Below are positions 24,888-34,027 of a stretch of 64,000 nucleotides of DNA, in pieces (the stretch's first letter is position 1; each line of letters begins with the position of its first letter). The notes under the pieces were generated by a model that made no database searches, was not told where the DNA came from, and saw only the letters and a program-made list of their open reading frames with translations. A program made the translations under genes and the position numbers. The stretch comes from JAUVUV01 sp964548275 (GTDB lineage: Bacteria; Gemmatimonadota; Glassbacteria; GWA2-58-10): contig CAZJQI010000001.1 of NCBI GenBank assembly GCA_964548275.1, positions 62,001 to 126,000 of the forward strand, written 5' to 3'.

Positions 24888-24946
24888 TCAATATGTATTA
24901 AATCTGAAATTGTAGTTATACGCAATAATTTATGACGCTATGTATA
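24888..24946 (+). repeat. 59-bp near-perfect repeat, copy 2
   Basis: 58 of 59 identical to 13023-13081, same orientation. It starts just beyond the four-helix-bundle element. No coding potential is shared with copy 1. Confidence 0.85.
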
Positions 24947-25172
24947 AAACATTTATGAGGGAGTTTCCGATAGAAACAGTCAATCAGATTATCCTGATCT
25001 TATCCAGCCGGAATCGGTATGCCTGAGCTTCTCCCCGAAAACGAGTCCAGAAGCGGTGGGAGTATAACCCTGGCAGGCCGCACAGTTCCTTGGGTTACTG
25101 TCCTCCAGCTCTGGAGTCGGTTACAGAATTTGAGCCGGTTACACAGGCTACGCCTCTTTCCCCTCGCCCAAT

Positions 25173-25219
25173 GCTTGAATTTTCTCGCAATTAGTAGTAA
25201 CGTTATTGGGGGCAGGTCA
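25173..25219 (+). repeat. 47-bp dispersed repeat, copy 2
   Basis: Gap-free match to 1632-1678 (TTAGTAGTAACGTT...GGGGGCAGGTCA). It lies about 50 bp upstream of the TPR-SLH gene. The remainder of the gap from 24947 shows an 87-codon frame without motifs that I do not call. Confidence 0.5.
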
Positions 25220-25271
25220 GTATTCAGTTTGCAAATGAGCAGGCATCAATATGCTTGTTACGGAGGAGAAA

Positions 25272-26411
25272 ATGAAATTTAACCGGGATTGTTCATTACT
25301 TTCTATTTCCAGCATGCTTTTGATCGTTTGTTTTGCCGCAGTTTCTGTTTATTCGCAATCAGAGTCAGTTTTTGATACCTCAAATAACCATTATAAAGAG
25401 GGAATGAAATATTTAGAAGAAGGAGAATTGGAAAAGGGAAAAGCCGAATTCGAAAAGGCGATCCAACTGGAAAAGAAATTTGCTCCGGCTTACGAAGGGC
25501 TTGGAAACTACTACTTGGAGAAAGAAAGTTTGGCCCAGGCATTGGAAAATTTCAAGAAATCCAAGAAATATGACAGCAATTACGCGCCAGCCCACATTGG
25601 GATAGGAAAGGTTTACTATCTCGAGAACAACCATAAGAAGGCTCGAGGTTTTTTCAATGATGCCACCAAGAAGCGTAAGTTTTACAACTCCAATGAAGCA
25701 TTTTTCTATCTGGGCTACTGCTACGTAAGAGATCAAAAGTTAAAGAAGGCCGCGGAGATTTTCAAAAAAGGCCTTGCTTGGGAACCCGATGATTCTAAAC
25801 TGACCGAAGCTATGGAAAATGTGTCAAAGATAGAAACAGCCCTGTCCGGTCTTCCAAAGCAACTACACCCGATAGCACTATCTGAAGCAATTACCCGGGC
25901 GGATGCTGCGGCCCTGGTAGTTAATCGTCTTGGATTGGAGCATGTCTTTGAAAAGGATACACTTGTTCAACAAGCAGCCTTTACTCCTCCTTCGCCTTTG
26001 ATGGGTAAGCCGGAATCCATAGCAGATTATAAAATGGGAAAGGATATTACCGGGGATTATTGGGCCTGTTCATACATAGAAAAGATGCTAAAGCTTGGAC
26101 TCATGGAGAATTACCCGGATGAGGAATTCAAGCCGGTAGAGAAGTTGACCCGAGCAAACTTTGCCGTTTTGATTCAAAATATTCTTGTAAAAGCCTATGA
26201 TGACCCTTCTTTGGCCACCAGATACCTGGAAAGAGAGTCTGAGTTTGCGGATATACCATCCACCCATTATGCCTATAATGCCGCTGTTCTGACTGTTTCG
26301 AGAGGCATTCTAAAACCTGAATCAGACGGCAGATTCGGTATTCTAAATAATGTTTCCGGTGCGGAGGCCATTTTAGCCGTTCGAAAGCTCAGGGAACAAT
26401 TTGCAAAGTAA
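25272..26411 (+). CDS. Envelope TPR protein with C-terminal SLH-like repeats
   Basis: A 379-aa exported protein. A signal peptide or anchor (hydrophobic LLSISSMLLIVCFAAVSVYS) precedes four to five TPR helices pairs (about residues 40-180; YEGLGNYYLEKESLAQALEN, AEIFKKGLAWEPDD). Three S-layer-homology-like units follow (about 205-375): ITRADAAALVVNRLGL, YWACSYIEKMLKLGLM...LTRANFAVLI and YAYNAAVLTVSRGIL. SLH domains bind secondary cell-wall polymer or peptidoglycan, so it probably tethers a TPR scaffold to the wall. ATG 25272 has GGAGGAG 4 nt upstream and is preferred to ATG 25251. It is the first gene of a long plus-strand envelope cluster; the NlpC/P60 gene starts 34 bp later. Confidence 0.8.
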   Translation: MKFNRDCSLLSISSMLLIVCFAAVSVYSQSESVFDTSNNHYKEGMKYLEEGELEKGKAEFEKAIQLEKKFAPAYEGLGNYYLEKESLAQALENFKKSKKYDSNYAPAHIGIGKVYYLENNHKKARGFFNDATKKRKFYNSNEAFFYLGYCYVRDQKLKKAAEIFKKGLAWEPDDSKLTEAMENVSKIETALSGLPKQLHPIALSEAITRADAAALVVNRLGLEHVFEKDTLVQQAAFTPPSPLMGKPESIADYKMGKDITGDYWACSYIEKMLKLGLMENYPDEEFKPVEKLTRANFAVLIQNILVKAYDDPSLATRYLERESEFADIPSTHYAYNAAVLTVSRGILKPESDGRFGILNNVSGAEAILAVRKLREQFAK

Positions 26412-26445
26412 ATCGGACTTATAATCCACAACTTTTTCTGTTTTC

Positions 26446-27561
26446 ATGTTGTCCAATACAGCCTCATATATAAGATATGCTTTAGGCGTCTGTCTTGTAT
26501 TGATGGTTCCACTCTTCGGGCAGATCAGCGGGGAATTTATGTCTGAATTGGTGGGGAAAATCCAGTCGGATGAGACATTAAGCAGCCAGGAGAAGGATGA
26601 TTGGATTCTTATTGCCAGGGAGGTTTTCGAGCAATTTACTGTTAATATACAGGATTCACCAAGGTATGCAGAGATCGCGTACGCTATTCTTTCTGACGCA
26701 AGGTTTAACGGTGTTTCTACCACTGTAGCCGCGAACACAGCCAGAGAAGCTCTTAGCGCTATTTCAAAGAAAGCCCCGGTAGAAGATGTAGAAGAATTAT
26801 GCCGCCTGAGTTTTGTTTTACCTTTGAATGCCGGTCAGTTTGAAGCCTATGCCCGGACCATTAAAAAGAGCCGGGAGTCAGGTTTCCCCCTTGATATTAC
26901 CCAGGAAGTGATCAGAATCTCGGCTGAGGATCGTTGGGATATGAGCACCTTCAAGACAATATTTGATGGCTTGTTGAAAGGTTTCTCACACAACCTGTCT
27001 GCTGAAAAGTTGGCTGTTTTCATGATGGTAAGCGTTAAGCAGAATCTGGGAACCCCTGAGCAAATTGTTAACGATGCAATAGAGGCCATAAAAGGGCAGG
27101 AGTCCGAAAAATTCAAAGTTATCCCCAGAAAACTAGAACCTATCCCGCCGAAGTTTATTTTTCCGGAATTAAGAAAGGTTCAACTCGATTTAGGCCGATT
27201 CAGGCAATCAATCGAATCGTTTGTTGGTACACCATACCTTTGGGGCGGGAATACAAGGCAGGGGGTAGATTGCTCCGGTTTCACCAAGGGGGTTTTAAGG
27301 GAAATCGGAATTAACCTTCCCAGGGTGAGCAGAGACCAGGCAAAATGCGGTGTTGTGGTGCCAGAAAAATCCATGCGTTTAGGGGATATGGTTTTTTTTG
27401 ACACCAAGGGACGTGGAATAGTGACGCATGTCGGCGTATACCTTGGGGGTGATGTTGTGGTGCATTCCGGTTGCAGCAGGGGTGTTACCTATGTCCTTTT
27501 ACAGGATAAATATTTCAGGCAAAGATTCTTGTTCAGCAAACGGGTCGTTGAATTCTATTGA
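26446..27561 (+). CDS. Exported NlpC/P60 peptidoglycan endopeptidase
   Basis: A 371-aa protein with an N-terminal hydrophobic signal (about 10-27). A helical 220-residue middle region of unknown type follows, then an NlpC/P60 cysteine-peptidase domain (about 258-371). The catalytic Cys is about residue 276 in VDCSGF, the His lies in THVGVYLG, and the third polar residue is in VVHSG. The domain hallmark TPYLWGGNTRQG is present. It should cleave D-Glu-diaminopimelate or related cross-peptide bonds in the periplasm. It follows the SLH protein by 34 bp, likely in one operon, pairing a wall-binding protein with a wall hydrolase. The start at 26446 lacks a strong ribosome site, which fits translational coupling. 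Confidence 0.88.
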   Translation: MLSNTASYIRYALGVCLVLMVPLFGQISGEFMSELVGKIQSDETLSSQEKDDWILIAREVFEQFTVNIQDSPRYAEIAYAILSDARFNGVSTTVAANTAREALSAISKKAPVEDVEELCRLSFVLPLNAGQFEAYARTIKKSRESGFPLDITQEVIRISAEDRWDMSTFKTIFDGLLKGFSHNLSAEKLAVFMMVSVKQNLGTPEQIVNDAIEAIKGQESEKFKVIPRKLEPIPPKFIFPELRKVQLDLGRFRQSIESFVGTPYLWGGNTRQGVDCSGFTKGVLREIGINLPRVSRDQAKCGVVVPEKSMRLGDMVFFDTKGRGIVTHVGVYLGGDVVVHSGCSRGVTYVLLQDKYFRQRFLFSKRVVEFY

Positions 27562-27712
27562 TTAAATTTTTTGTCCTTACTTTACATCTTATCCAACAAA
27601 AAGATGTGAGCCTAATGTGAATATTCTAACCTTTTCAAAGGGGGTTTATGGAATTTTGTTTGGAGAAAGTTTACCAGCTAACTATCACACATCCATTACA
27701 AAGGTGGGTACC

Positions 27713-28225
27713 ATGAAAAAATTAACGTCATTTACCATTCTTTTAACTTTGGTTTTTGCTATCGGAGTAGTTTTTGCACAGATGCCGGATCTTGCCGGGA
27801 AAAAGGAGCTTGGGCTTTCCGGATCGTTTAATGTCGGCTCAGATAATGCTATGATTAACACCCAGGTTTTTATGGGATACTTTATCAATAATGTTTTGCA
27901 AATAGGTCCAACTTTTGGGGGGACATTCAATTATTCTGATGATGCTGATGATTCTTATAATGCTAATGCTGGTGCTTTTATTAGGTACCATTTCCCGACA
28001 GAATCCAAGGCGGTGCCATTTATAGGCGGTTCCGGCGGTGGTTATTTCACTAAGTTTGGAGATACCACCGATACGATTGGAATGGCTTCCGGAACCGGCG
28101 GTGTCAAGTTTTTTATCAGTGAAAACACATCGTTTTTTATTCAGTATGACTACCAGAGGGTTTTTGCAGAAGCTGGTTCTATTTCGTTTAGCTATGGAAC
28201 GTTTGGGTTCTCGACGTTCTTTTAA
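27713..28225 (+). CDS. Small outer-membrane beta-barrel protein
   Basis: A 170-aa protein with a signal peptide (about 1-23, ...GVVFAQ). About eight amphipathic strands then alternate Gly/aromatic residues (FMGYFINNVLQIGPTFGG, FIRYHFPTES, FFIQYDYQRVF) and end on a C-terminal Phe (FGFSTFF). This C-terminal aromatic is the BAM-dependent insertion signature. ATG 27713 follows AAGGTGGG; the upstream in-frame start adds 32 residues without function. It is an OmpX/OmpA-barrel-like porin or adhesin of unknown ligand, in the envelope cluster, followed by a long hairpin. Confidence 0.75.
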   Translation: MKKLTSFTILLTLVFAIGVVFAQMPDLAGKKELGLSGSFNVGSDNAMINTQVFMGYFINNVLQIGPTFGGTFNYSDDADDSYNANAGAFIRYHFPTESKAVPFIGGSGGGYFTKFGDTTDTIGMASGTGGVKFFISENTSFFIQYDYQRVFAEAGSISFSYGTFGFSTFF

Positions 28226-28246
28226 TTCTTCGATCAAAACTATGAT

Positions 28247-28284
28247 GGGAGAGAGAACAGATTATCCTAACTGTTCTCTCTCCC
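28247..28284 (+). terminator. Long perfect hairpin after OMP gene
   Basis: A perfect 14-bp stem GGGAGAGAGAACAG/CTGTTCTCTCTCCC with a 10-nt loop lies 21 bp after the OMP stop. There is no T-tract (GGGAAAAATAAG follows), so it may attenuate or stabilise mRNA rather than fully terminate. Confidence 0.55.
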
Positions 28285-28334
28285 GGGAAAAATAAGACTA
28301 AACACGTTATTCATAATCTTAAAGGCAGCGGGTA

Positions 28335-29786
28335 ATGAATTTAAAAATGCAGAAAAAATACTATTGTCGTTTTACGGTTGAAAAACTGGCTGTTCTGATT
28401 TTTTTTATTTCAAGCTTGTATCCTTCATGTTTACCATGCCAGGAAGAAACAGAAGATTTTGTAATCGCTGTGGTGGATTTAAAAGTGAGCGAGGAACTCA
28501 CTGATGTAGACGCGGTGGCCATATCTGATAAACTTCGGAAGGAAATCGAAAATCTGGGCTACAAGATTGTAAACAGAAATGACATACAAGCAATAATGAG
28601 AGAACACAAACTCGAGCTTTTAGGTGTGGTAAACAGCCGTGAGCAAAGAAAAGAGCTTGGGGACCTGCTGAAAGCGGATAAGATAATTTCCGGCAGTATA
28701 GGAAAGCTGGGCACTTCCATTGTAGTCAGTCTGGCGATTACCGGAATAACTCTGGGAAATTATGAAAACACTGTCAGTGAGCAGGTTTCCGGGCGCGTGG
28801 AACAACTTTTTGACACCATGGAATTTTTGGCCAAAAAATTGTTCGGTCTTTCCGTGCGTACTATCAAGGAATTACGACAGGTGGCAAGTATCGGCATCGA
28901 GATTGACAAGAAAGTTTCGGGTTCATTCAACTGGAACAGCACAACAATGGCGCTTGTCAGCGGAAAAAAGAAAGTGAAGATATGCAGTGGGACAGACGGC
29001 AACTTTTTGAAAGAGATTACCGTAAAACGGGATGTAGGCAGTCTGGCCTTTCACCCCTCAAGTGATATTCTTGCGCTGGCCTCTGGTAAAGAAATTTATC
29101 TGATTGATACCGGCACCGGTTCTATAATCAATTCCTTTTCTTCGAAAGGTGATAAGTACAGGCCAATTTGTTTTAATGGGGATGGAGCCTATCTGGCATC
29201 TGTAAAAGATAAAAAGAAGATTGAAATTTTCAATTTGCATACTGGTGTTAAGGTGGCTGAACTTTCCGGTCACAAGGATGATATACTTTTCCTGTCATAC
29301 GACAATAAAGGTTTACTTATCTCGCTGGATAAGGAGCGCAACCTGGTAACCTGGAATCCTCAAACCAGCAGTAGAATTCGACAACTCCAGATTCTATCCT
29401 CTATTTCCAAAATCGGAGCCTCGGAGATAAGTGCGGATGGCGATAAGATCGCCGTAGGTTTCAAAGACTTCAAATACCTGAGAGGATATTCAGGTGTTGA
29501 GGAAAACGAATACATCCAATTGATAGACTTGCAGACAGGGGAAGTGATAAACACGTTTGAGGGGCATGTGGAGACCATATTGGCTCTGTCCTTTTCACCG
29601 GACGGACGGTTTTTGGCTTCCGGTGGTGAGGATAGAACAGTAAAAATCTGGGACTTAAACACAGGTCTTGAGTTAACGAAAATCTCAGTGAACGATTCAG
29701 TTGAGGATTTATTATTCAGCCCGAATGCCCTGCAGCTTTTTGGTGGATTTAAAGAAGCCGGCGCAGCCTTATGGGAAGTTAGATAA
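28335..29786 (+). CDS. CsgG-like N-domain fused to WD40 repeats
   Basis: A 483-aa exported protein (hydrophobic segment about 18-36, then CLPCQEE). Residues about 42-165 resemble the CsgG/LpoB-like nucleoside-binding fold found in periplasmic lipoproteins: FVIAVVDLKVSEELTDVDAV, YKIVNRNDIQAIMREH, GDLLKADKIISGSIGKLG. From about 190 to the end come some six WD40-type propeller blades, the clearest being ILALSFSPDGRFLASGGEDR followed by VKIWDLNTG. It probably acts as a periplasmic scaffold. The following two genes encode proteins with related CsgG/FlgT-like architecture, so the three may form one assembly. Fold confidence good, function open. Confidence 0.75.
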   Translation: MNLKMQKKYYCRFTVEKLAVLIFFISSLYPSCLPCQEETEDFVIAVVDLKVSEELTDVDAVAISDKLRKEIENLGYKIVNRNDIQAIMREHKLELLGVVNSREQRKELGDLLKADKIISGSIGKLGTSIVVSLAITGITLGNYENTVSEQVSGRVEQLFDTMEFLAKKLFGLSVRTIKELRQVASIGIEIDKKVSGSFNWNSTTMALVSGKKKVKICSGTDGNFLKEITVKRDVGSLAFHPSSDILALASGKEIYLIDTGTGSIINSFSSKGDKYRPICFNGDGAYLASVKDKKKIEIFNLHTGVKVAELSGHKDDILFLSYDNKGLLISLDKERNLVTWNPQTSSRIRQLQILSSISKIGASEISADGDKIAVGFKDFKYLRGYSGVEENEYIQLIDLQTGEVINTFEGHVETILALSFSPDGRFLASGGEDRTVKIWDLNTGLELTKISVNDSVEDLLFSPNALQLFGGFKEAGAALWEVR

Positions 29787-29914
29787 TAATTCAGGGTATC
29801 TCGCAATTGCCATGAAGACACCCTTTTGATGGTCTTTTCAGCCAATGTATCAAATTTCGGCTCTCTTTGTCTATGGGGTGCGCTCCAAATCCAGTATGAA
29901 AATAAGGAGAGGAA

Positions 29915-31030
29915 GTGCTTAAGTTTATTTTGGTTTTCTTGCTGTTATTGGTTTCACAGCCATGTTTGGCTCAGACAAACGTTTTGACCGTTGAAGGGTA
30001 TGGTTCGTCTCACTCGAGCGCTTTGTCTGATGCCAAGCGCAAAGCCGTCGAGCAAGGTATCGGTACCCTGATAGCCTCGCAAACAGTAGTGAAAAACTTT
30101 CAACTGATTTCAGACAGAATTTACTCCAAAGCTGATGGATTCGTTAAATCGTATAAAGAGCTCGGTTCCCGGCAGGAAAGCGACGGGTCCTTTGTAGTAA
30201 AAATAGAGGCCGAGGTTACCGCTATCCTGGACGAAGTTGTCAAGGATCAGATGGCCACCGACTTGCTTCTACAATGGATGCATAAACCACGGTTCATGTT
30301 TCTGATCGATGAGGAAAATGTTGGTGATAGATCCAGTATGGTTGCGGAAACGGAAATCGGAAGACTGATGGATCAGAAAGGCTTTCCTGTGGTGAGCCGC
30401 TATCAGATAGATCAGATCAAAAAAAGGTCACAGGCGCTCAGGGAGCAAAGTGGAAATATCGCCGCTGCAATAGCGGTTGCCCAGAAGTTTGGCGCGGAAT
30501 ACATCGTTCTTGGTAAGGCCAATGCCACGATAACAGATGCCTCCTCCATGCTTGGGGACGGTTGGGTATCCGGCAAGGCCAACATTTCCGCTCAGGTGAT
30601 CAGAACTGACACCGGGGAGATTCTGGCGCAGCATACATATGATGGCGCCGCACCCGAAATAAACCAAGCCACAGCCGGCATGAAAGCCCTGAAAAAAGCT
30701 GCGGCCGAGCTGTCGGACTATCTGATCAAGGAGACCATTCGCAAATGGAGTCTTGCGCAGACAAATATCAGGATGGTCTCTGTTCGGATCGATGGGATAA
30801 CGCGTTCGCAGAGGAAACTGATAGAGTCATTTATGAAAACTGGGATCGAAGGCGTTCAATCCATTCACATGCGCAGTTTCTTGTTGGGAACAGCGGATTT
30901 TGCTGTTGAGGTGGCCGGCGAACCCGGTACACTGGCGGACGCCCTCGACGGCAAGGAATTAGGAAATATCACTCTGGAGATAACGGAAGAATCCATGAAC
31001 AGCCTTACTCTAAGAGTTAAAAGTCAATAA
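29915..31030 (+). CDS. Exported FlgT/CsgG-like protein
   Basis: A 371-aa protein with a signal peptide (about 1-19, ...SQPCLAQ). The N-domain (about 22-110) matches the FlgT-N/LPP20-type motif: VEGYGSSHSSALSDAKRKAV, EQGIGTLIASQTVV. Residues about 130-255 form a CsgG/FlgT middle-like domain (RFMFLIDEENVGD, GFPVVSRYQIDQIKKR, FGAEYIVLGKANATI). A beta-rich C-terminus ends at residue 371. The GTG start at 29915 is supported by AAGGAGAG. FlgT itself belongs to the Vibrio flagellar H-ring, but this gene is not in the flagellar operon. Here it is better read as an envelope-assembly homologue working with the CsgG-like neighbour. Confidence 0.7.
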   Translation: MLKFILVFLLLLVSQPCLAQTNVLTVEGYGSSHSSALSDAKRKAVEQGIGTLIASQTVVKNFQLISDRIYSKADGFVKSYKELGSRQESDGSFVVKIEAEVTAILDEVVKDQMATDLLLQWMHKPRFMFLIDEENVGDRSSMVAETEIGRLMDQKGFPVVSRYQIDQIKKRSQALREQSGNIAAAIAVAQKFGAEYIVLGKANATITDASSMLGDGWVSGKANISAQVIRTDTGEILAQHTYDGAAPEINQATAGMKALKKAAAELSDYLIKETIRKWSLAQTNIRMVSVRIDGITRSQRKLIESFMKTGIEGVQSIHMRSFLLGTADFAVEVAGEPGTLADALDGKELGNITLEITEESMNSLTLRVKSQ

Positions 31031-31122
31031 TCGTCTTGAGTAGCTGTCTCGAAAGATAGGAACCTCATTATCGAATCATTTCCTATAACTCAAAGGAGTA
31101 GACTTTTATCATAGGAGAGAAC

Positions 31123-31959
31123 ATGTCACGAAAAATTTTCTGTTTACTGGCTTTAGTGGCTATTCCAGCCCTCGCTTTTTCGCAGATCATTGAAACCACA
31201 AGAAACGGCAAAGTTGATTGGGAGAAACGAGTAATCCTTGCCACGGGTTTCGGGGCTCCCAACAAATCGTTTGACCCCTCACGGTGGAGAATATCCGCAA
31301 TAAGGGCCGCAGAGCTGGATGCCATGGCGAAATTGTTGGCCATTACAGAAGGTATCACGATTAATTCCACAACCACAGTGAAGGATTTTACTATTGCTCA
31401 ACAGGAGATTACCGGTCGTGTCCAAGGCGTCCTGCGTAATTTTAAGACTGTTGCCACCAGATCTCAGCCGGACGGGACGGTGGAGGTGGATGTTGTGATC
31501 CCCATCGATGGAGACCTGTCAAATGTCATTATCCCGGTTGAATTGGGAAAAAAGCCTCCCCTTGAACCCCAGCAGGCTCAAAAGGTTCAGGAATCACAGA
31601 CAGTTCAGGAACCTGGTCAGCTTTACACAGGTATGATTGTCAATGCAAAAGGCCTGGGCGTCAGGCCAGCCATGCTTCCCAAGATAGTTAATGAAGACGG
31701 CAAAGAAATATACGGCACAGGATACGTGTCAAGGGATTATGCAGTGGCTCAGGGGATTGTCGGCTACAGTAAGGATCTGGAAAAGGCCAGCGCCGACACC
31801 AGAGTGACCGCAACTCCACTTGTGGTCAAAGGCATCGCCTCCCTGGGGCCAACAAAAACCGATGTGGTCATCTCGAACGAAGACGCCAGTAAAATTCATG
31901 CTTTGGGCTCGAATTTGCAGCTTATGCAGCAATGCAGGGTAATTATACTTGTGGACTAA
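31123..31959 (+). CDS. Exported LPP20/FlgT-N-like protein
   Basis: A 278-aa protein with a signal peptide (about 1-20, ...ALAFSQ). A single LPP20/FlgT-N-like domain (about 45-135) shows ISAIRAAELDAMAKLLAITE and VQGVLRNFKTVATRSQPDGT. A Gln/Pro linker (about 150-168) precedes a C-terminal domain of about 110 residues ending NLQLMQQCRVIILVD. The family is known from Helicobacter LPP20 lipoprotein and related envelope proteins, but no lipobox Cys is visible here, so it is soluble periplasmic. It follows the FlgT/CsgG-like gene by 92 bp with AGGAGAG before ATG 31123. Function unknown. Confidence 0.7.
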   Translation: MSRKIFCLLALVAIPALAFSQIIETTRNGKVDWEKRVILATGFGAPNKSFDPSRWRISAIRAAELDAMAKLLAITEGITINSTTTVKDFTIAQQEITGRVQGVLRNFKTVATRSQPDGTVEVDVVIPIDGDLSNVIIPVELGKKPPLEPQQAQKVQESQTVQEPGQLYTGMIVNAKGLGVRPAMLPKIVNEDGKEIYGTGYVSRDYAVAQGIVGYSKDLEKASADTRVTATPLVVKGIASLGPTKTDVVISNEDASKIHALGSNLQLMQQCRVIILVD

Positions 31960-32167
31960 AAACCGGAGCATTATACCAGTCGCTAACAGTTAATAATAGT
32001 TTTTCGCAGCCACTCATACCTGGAGATATCTCTCAGGGGTGAGCGTGAGATTGAGCCATCAACTCTTATCCCTCTCAGTGATCTTATCCTTGGTCTTGCT
32101 GATGACTTATCCTCTCCACTCCATGCCCGGAGCCAAACTCGATTTATCCGCAAGCCACGAGTATTAA

Positions 32168-34027
32168 ATGAACAATCAAAACAGGAAAATCAAAAAGGCC
32201 ACTTTCTTCGGGCGGTTGTATCCTTTATTGTTGGGCCTTAGTCTTGCCGCGGCACTGGGCATAGGGCAGATGGGTCCTCTGCGCAGTGGGGACCTGAAAT
32301 TTATGGACCTTGCTTTCCGCTTGCGGGGGCCGCGAGAAGTCCCGGATAATGTGATCATATTAGCTATCGACGAGGAGTCTTTCCAACGTGTAGAGGAACC
32401 CCTCATCCTCTGGAGTGGTAAATTCGCCCTGGTCTTCGAATACCTCGCCTGCGCTGGAGCCAGAGTTCTGGGTTTTGATTTGATCCAATCTAAATCTTTC
32501 AACACCTACATTGCTGATGATAACCAGCGCCTGCTCGAAGTGGTAGATGAGATCAATACCAATGGTCGACCGGGACTTGTTTTTGCCTTTTTACCGAACA
32601 AAAACCTTTATCCCTTTGACGAGCTCCAGTTTTTACTGGCCGAGGCGGATGGCCTGGGTTACGCTAATCTGACGCTGGATGAAGATAAGATAGTCCGACG
32701 CCACGAGCTTTTCGCCCTGGATGACAATACAATTGTTCCTTCGTTCTCTCTATTAATATGCTCCAAGTATCTGGGCATTGAGCCGGAATCCGTGGTGCGA
32801 ATCTTCGGGGAGGATATATCAGCAGGGTCGGATGGTGATATGGAGAGCCAGATGATCATCAACTTTACCGGCCCCCATGGAACGTTACCACGGGTTGACT
32901 TCGCCACTACCTTGGAGAAAGCCGAACAAGGGGATACCACTTTTTTTCGGGACAGGTTCTTTGATCGAGTTGTCCTTATCGGGATTGATACATTCGATGA
33001 TACGGCACCCGTGGCTTATGCGGGTCACTGGAACGAGTCGGTGCTGATGTCAGGAGTGGAAATCCATGCGAACATTATAAACACTATTCTTACAGGTGAG
33101 AACATCCGGGAGACCGGGCCGTTCGAGTATAAAGGGATTCCATTCGTTTTGTTGGCCATTCTGTTGTGCTATTTGTACTCCAGGATTCCCTTGGGCTGGG
33201 GGCTGGGAGCTGCTGTATCAATGGCCCTCTTGCTTCTTCTGTCATGGAAGGCTCTTTTTGCTCTGAATATATTCATTGCTCTGACCGCCCCGTTGGCCCT
33301 TCTTGTTCTGTCGCCGCTCACTGTGTACAGCTACCGCTTCCTTATGGAAGGAAAAGACAAACGCCGGATCAAAAAGATCTTCCGTACCTACGTAAATGAG
33401 GTGGTTCTCGATGAATTGATGTCTAAGGAAGATTATTCAGTTTTCAGTGTCAAACGAAAGCATGTGGCCCTCATGTTTACCGATGTGCGGAACTTTACAA
33501 CCCTTTCCGAACCACTCGATCCCGAGGTTGTAGCTCGAATCCTCAACGAGTATATGACCGAGATGTGCAAGGCTATCTTCCAGTTCGGCGGCACGGTAAA
33601 CAAGTTTATCGGGGACGGTATTATGGCTATCTGGGGAGCACCGTTGGACGACCCGGATGCCTGCCTTCACGCCGTACAGGCAGGAGTGCGCATGCTTGAG
33701 CTTCTTGAAGACCTGAACCGCCGTTGGGAATCTCAGGGTTATCCCCACTTCGAAATAGGAGTAGGTATTCATTATGATAGTGTAGCCGTAGGTTACCTGG
33801 GCCACCCGGATCGTATGGAGTACACCGCACTCGGAGACGGGGTGAATATGGCCAGTCGCGTGGAAGGTCTGAACAAGCAATTGAAAACCAATATCCTGAT
33901 AACGGAGGAGGTTTATGGGTTTGTCAAAGATGAGGTCTATGTGAGTTCACCTCAATTACTTCCCGTAAAGGGAAGAAGTGATGTTAAAGTTTATCCTGTG
34001 GTGGGAATGAAAGGAGAGCCAAGATGA
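32168..34027 (+). CDS. CHASE2-domain adenylate cyclase (class III)
   Basis: A 619-aa transmembrane receptor cyclase. An N-terminal TM helix (about 17-35) precedes a periplasmic CHASE2 sensor (about 40-320; FRLRGPREVPDNVIILAIDE). Three TM helices (about 325-400) and a cytoplasmic class III cyclase domain (about 435-610) follow. Metal-binding aspartates lie in FTDVRNFTTLSE and KFIGDGIMAIWG. The adenine-specifying Lys is in VNKFIGDG, and ALGDGVNMASRVE supplies the catalytic Asn and Arg. The purine-contact position before ALGDG is Thr (EYTALGDG), typical of class IIIb, so cAMP is the likely product. Its stop overlaps the FecR gene start by 4 nt, implying translational coupling. Activity is predicted, the signal unknown. 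Confidence 0.93.
   Translation: MNNQNRKIKKATFFGRLYPLLLGLSLAAALGIGQMGPLRSGDLKFMDLAFRLRGPREVPDNVIILAIDEESFQRVEEPLILWSGKFALVFEYLACAGARVLGFDLIQSKSFNTYIADDNQRLLEVVDEINTNGRPGLVFAFLPNKNLYPFDELQFLLAEADGLGYANLTLDEDKIVRRHELFALDDNTIVPSFSLLICSKYLGIEPESVVRIFGEDISAGSDGDMESQMIINFTGPHGTLPRVDFATTLEKAEQGDTTFFRDRFFDRVVLIGIDTFDDTAPVAYAGHWNESVLMSGVEIHANIINTILTGENIRETGPFEYKGIPFVLLAILLCYLYSRIPLGWGLGAAVSMALLLLLSWKALFALNIFIALTAPLALLVLSPLTVYSYRFLMEGKDKRRIKKIFRTYVNEVVLDELMSKEDYSVFSVKRKHVALMFTDVRNFTTLSEPLDPEVVARILNEYMTEMCKAIFQFGGTVNKFIGDGIMAIWGAPLDDPDACLHAVQAGVRMLELLEDLNRRWESQGYPHFEIGVGIHYDSVAVGYLGHPDRMEYTALGDGVNMASRVEGLNKQLKTNILITEEVYGFVKDEVYVSSPQLLPVKGRSDVKVYPVVGMKGEPR

Noticed and set aside
25019..25282. 87-codon plus-strand ORF before the TPR-SLH gene
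   Set aside because: It overlaps the dispersed repeat and the real gene start, and composition is not protein-like.
29915..31030. Assignment as true flagellar FlgT
   Set aside because: Similarity is at domain level only, and the gene lies in an envelope cluster 20 kb from the flagellar operon.
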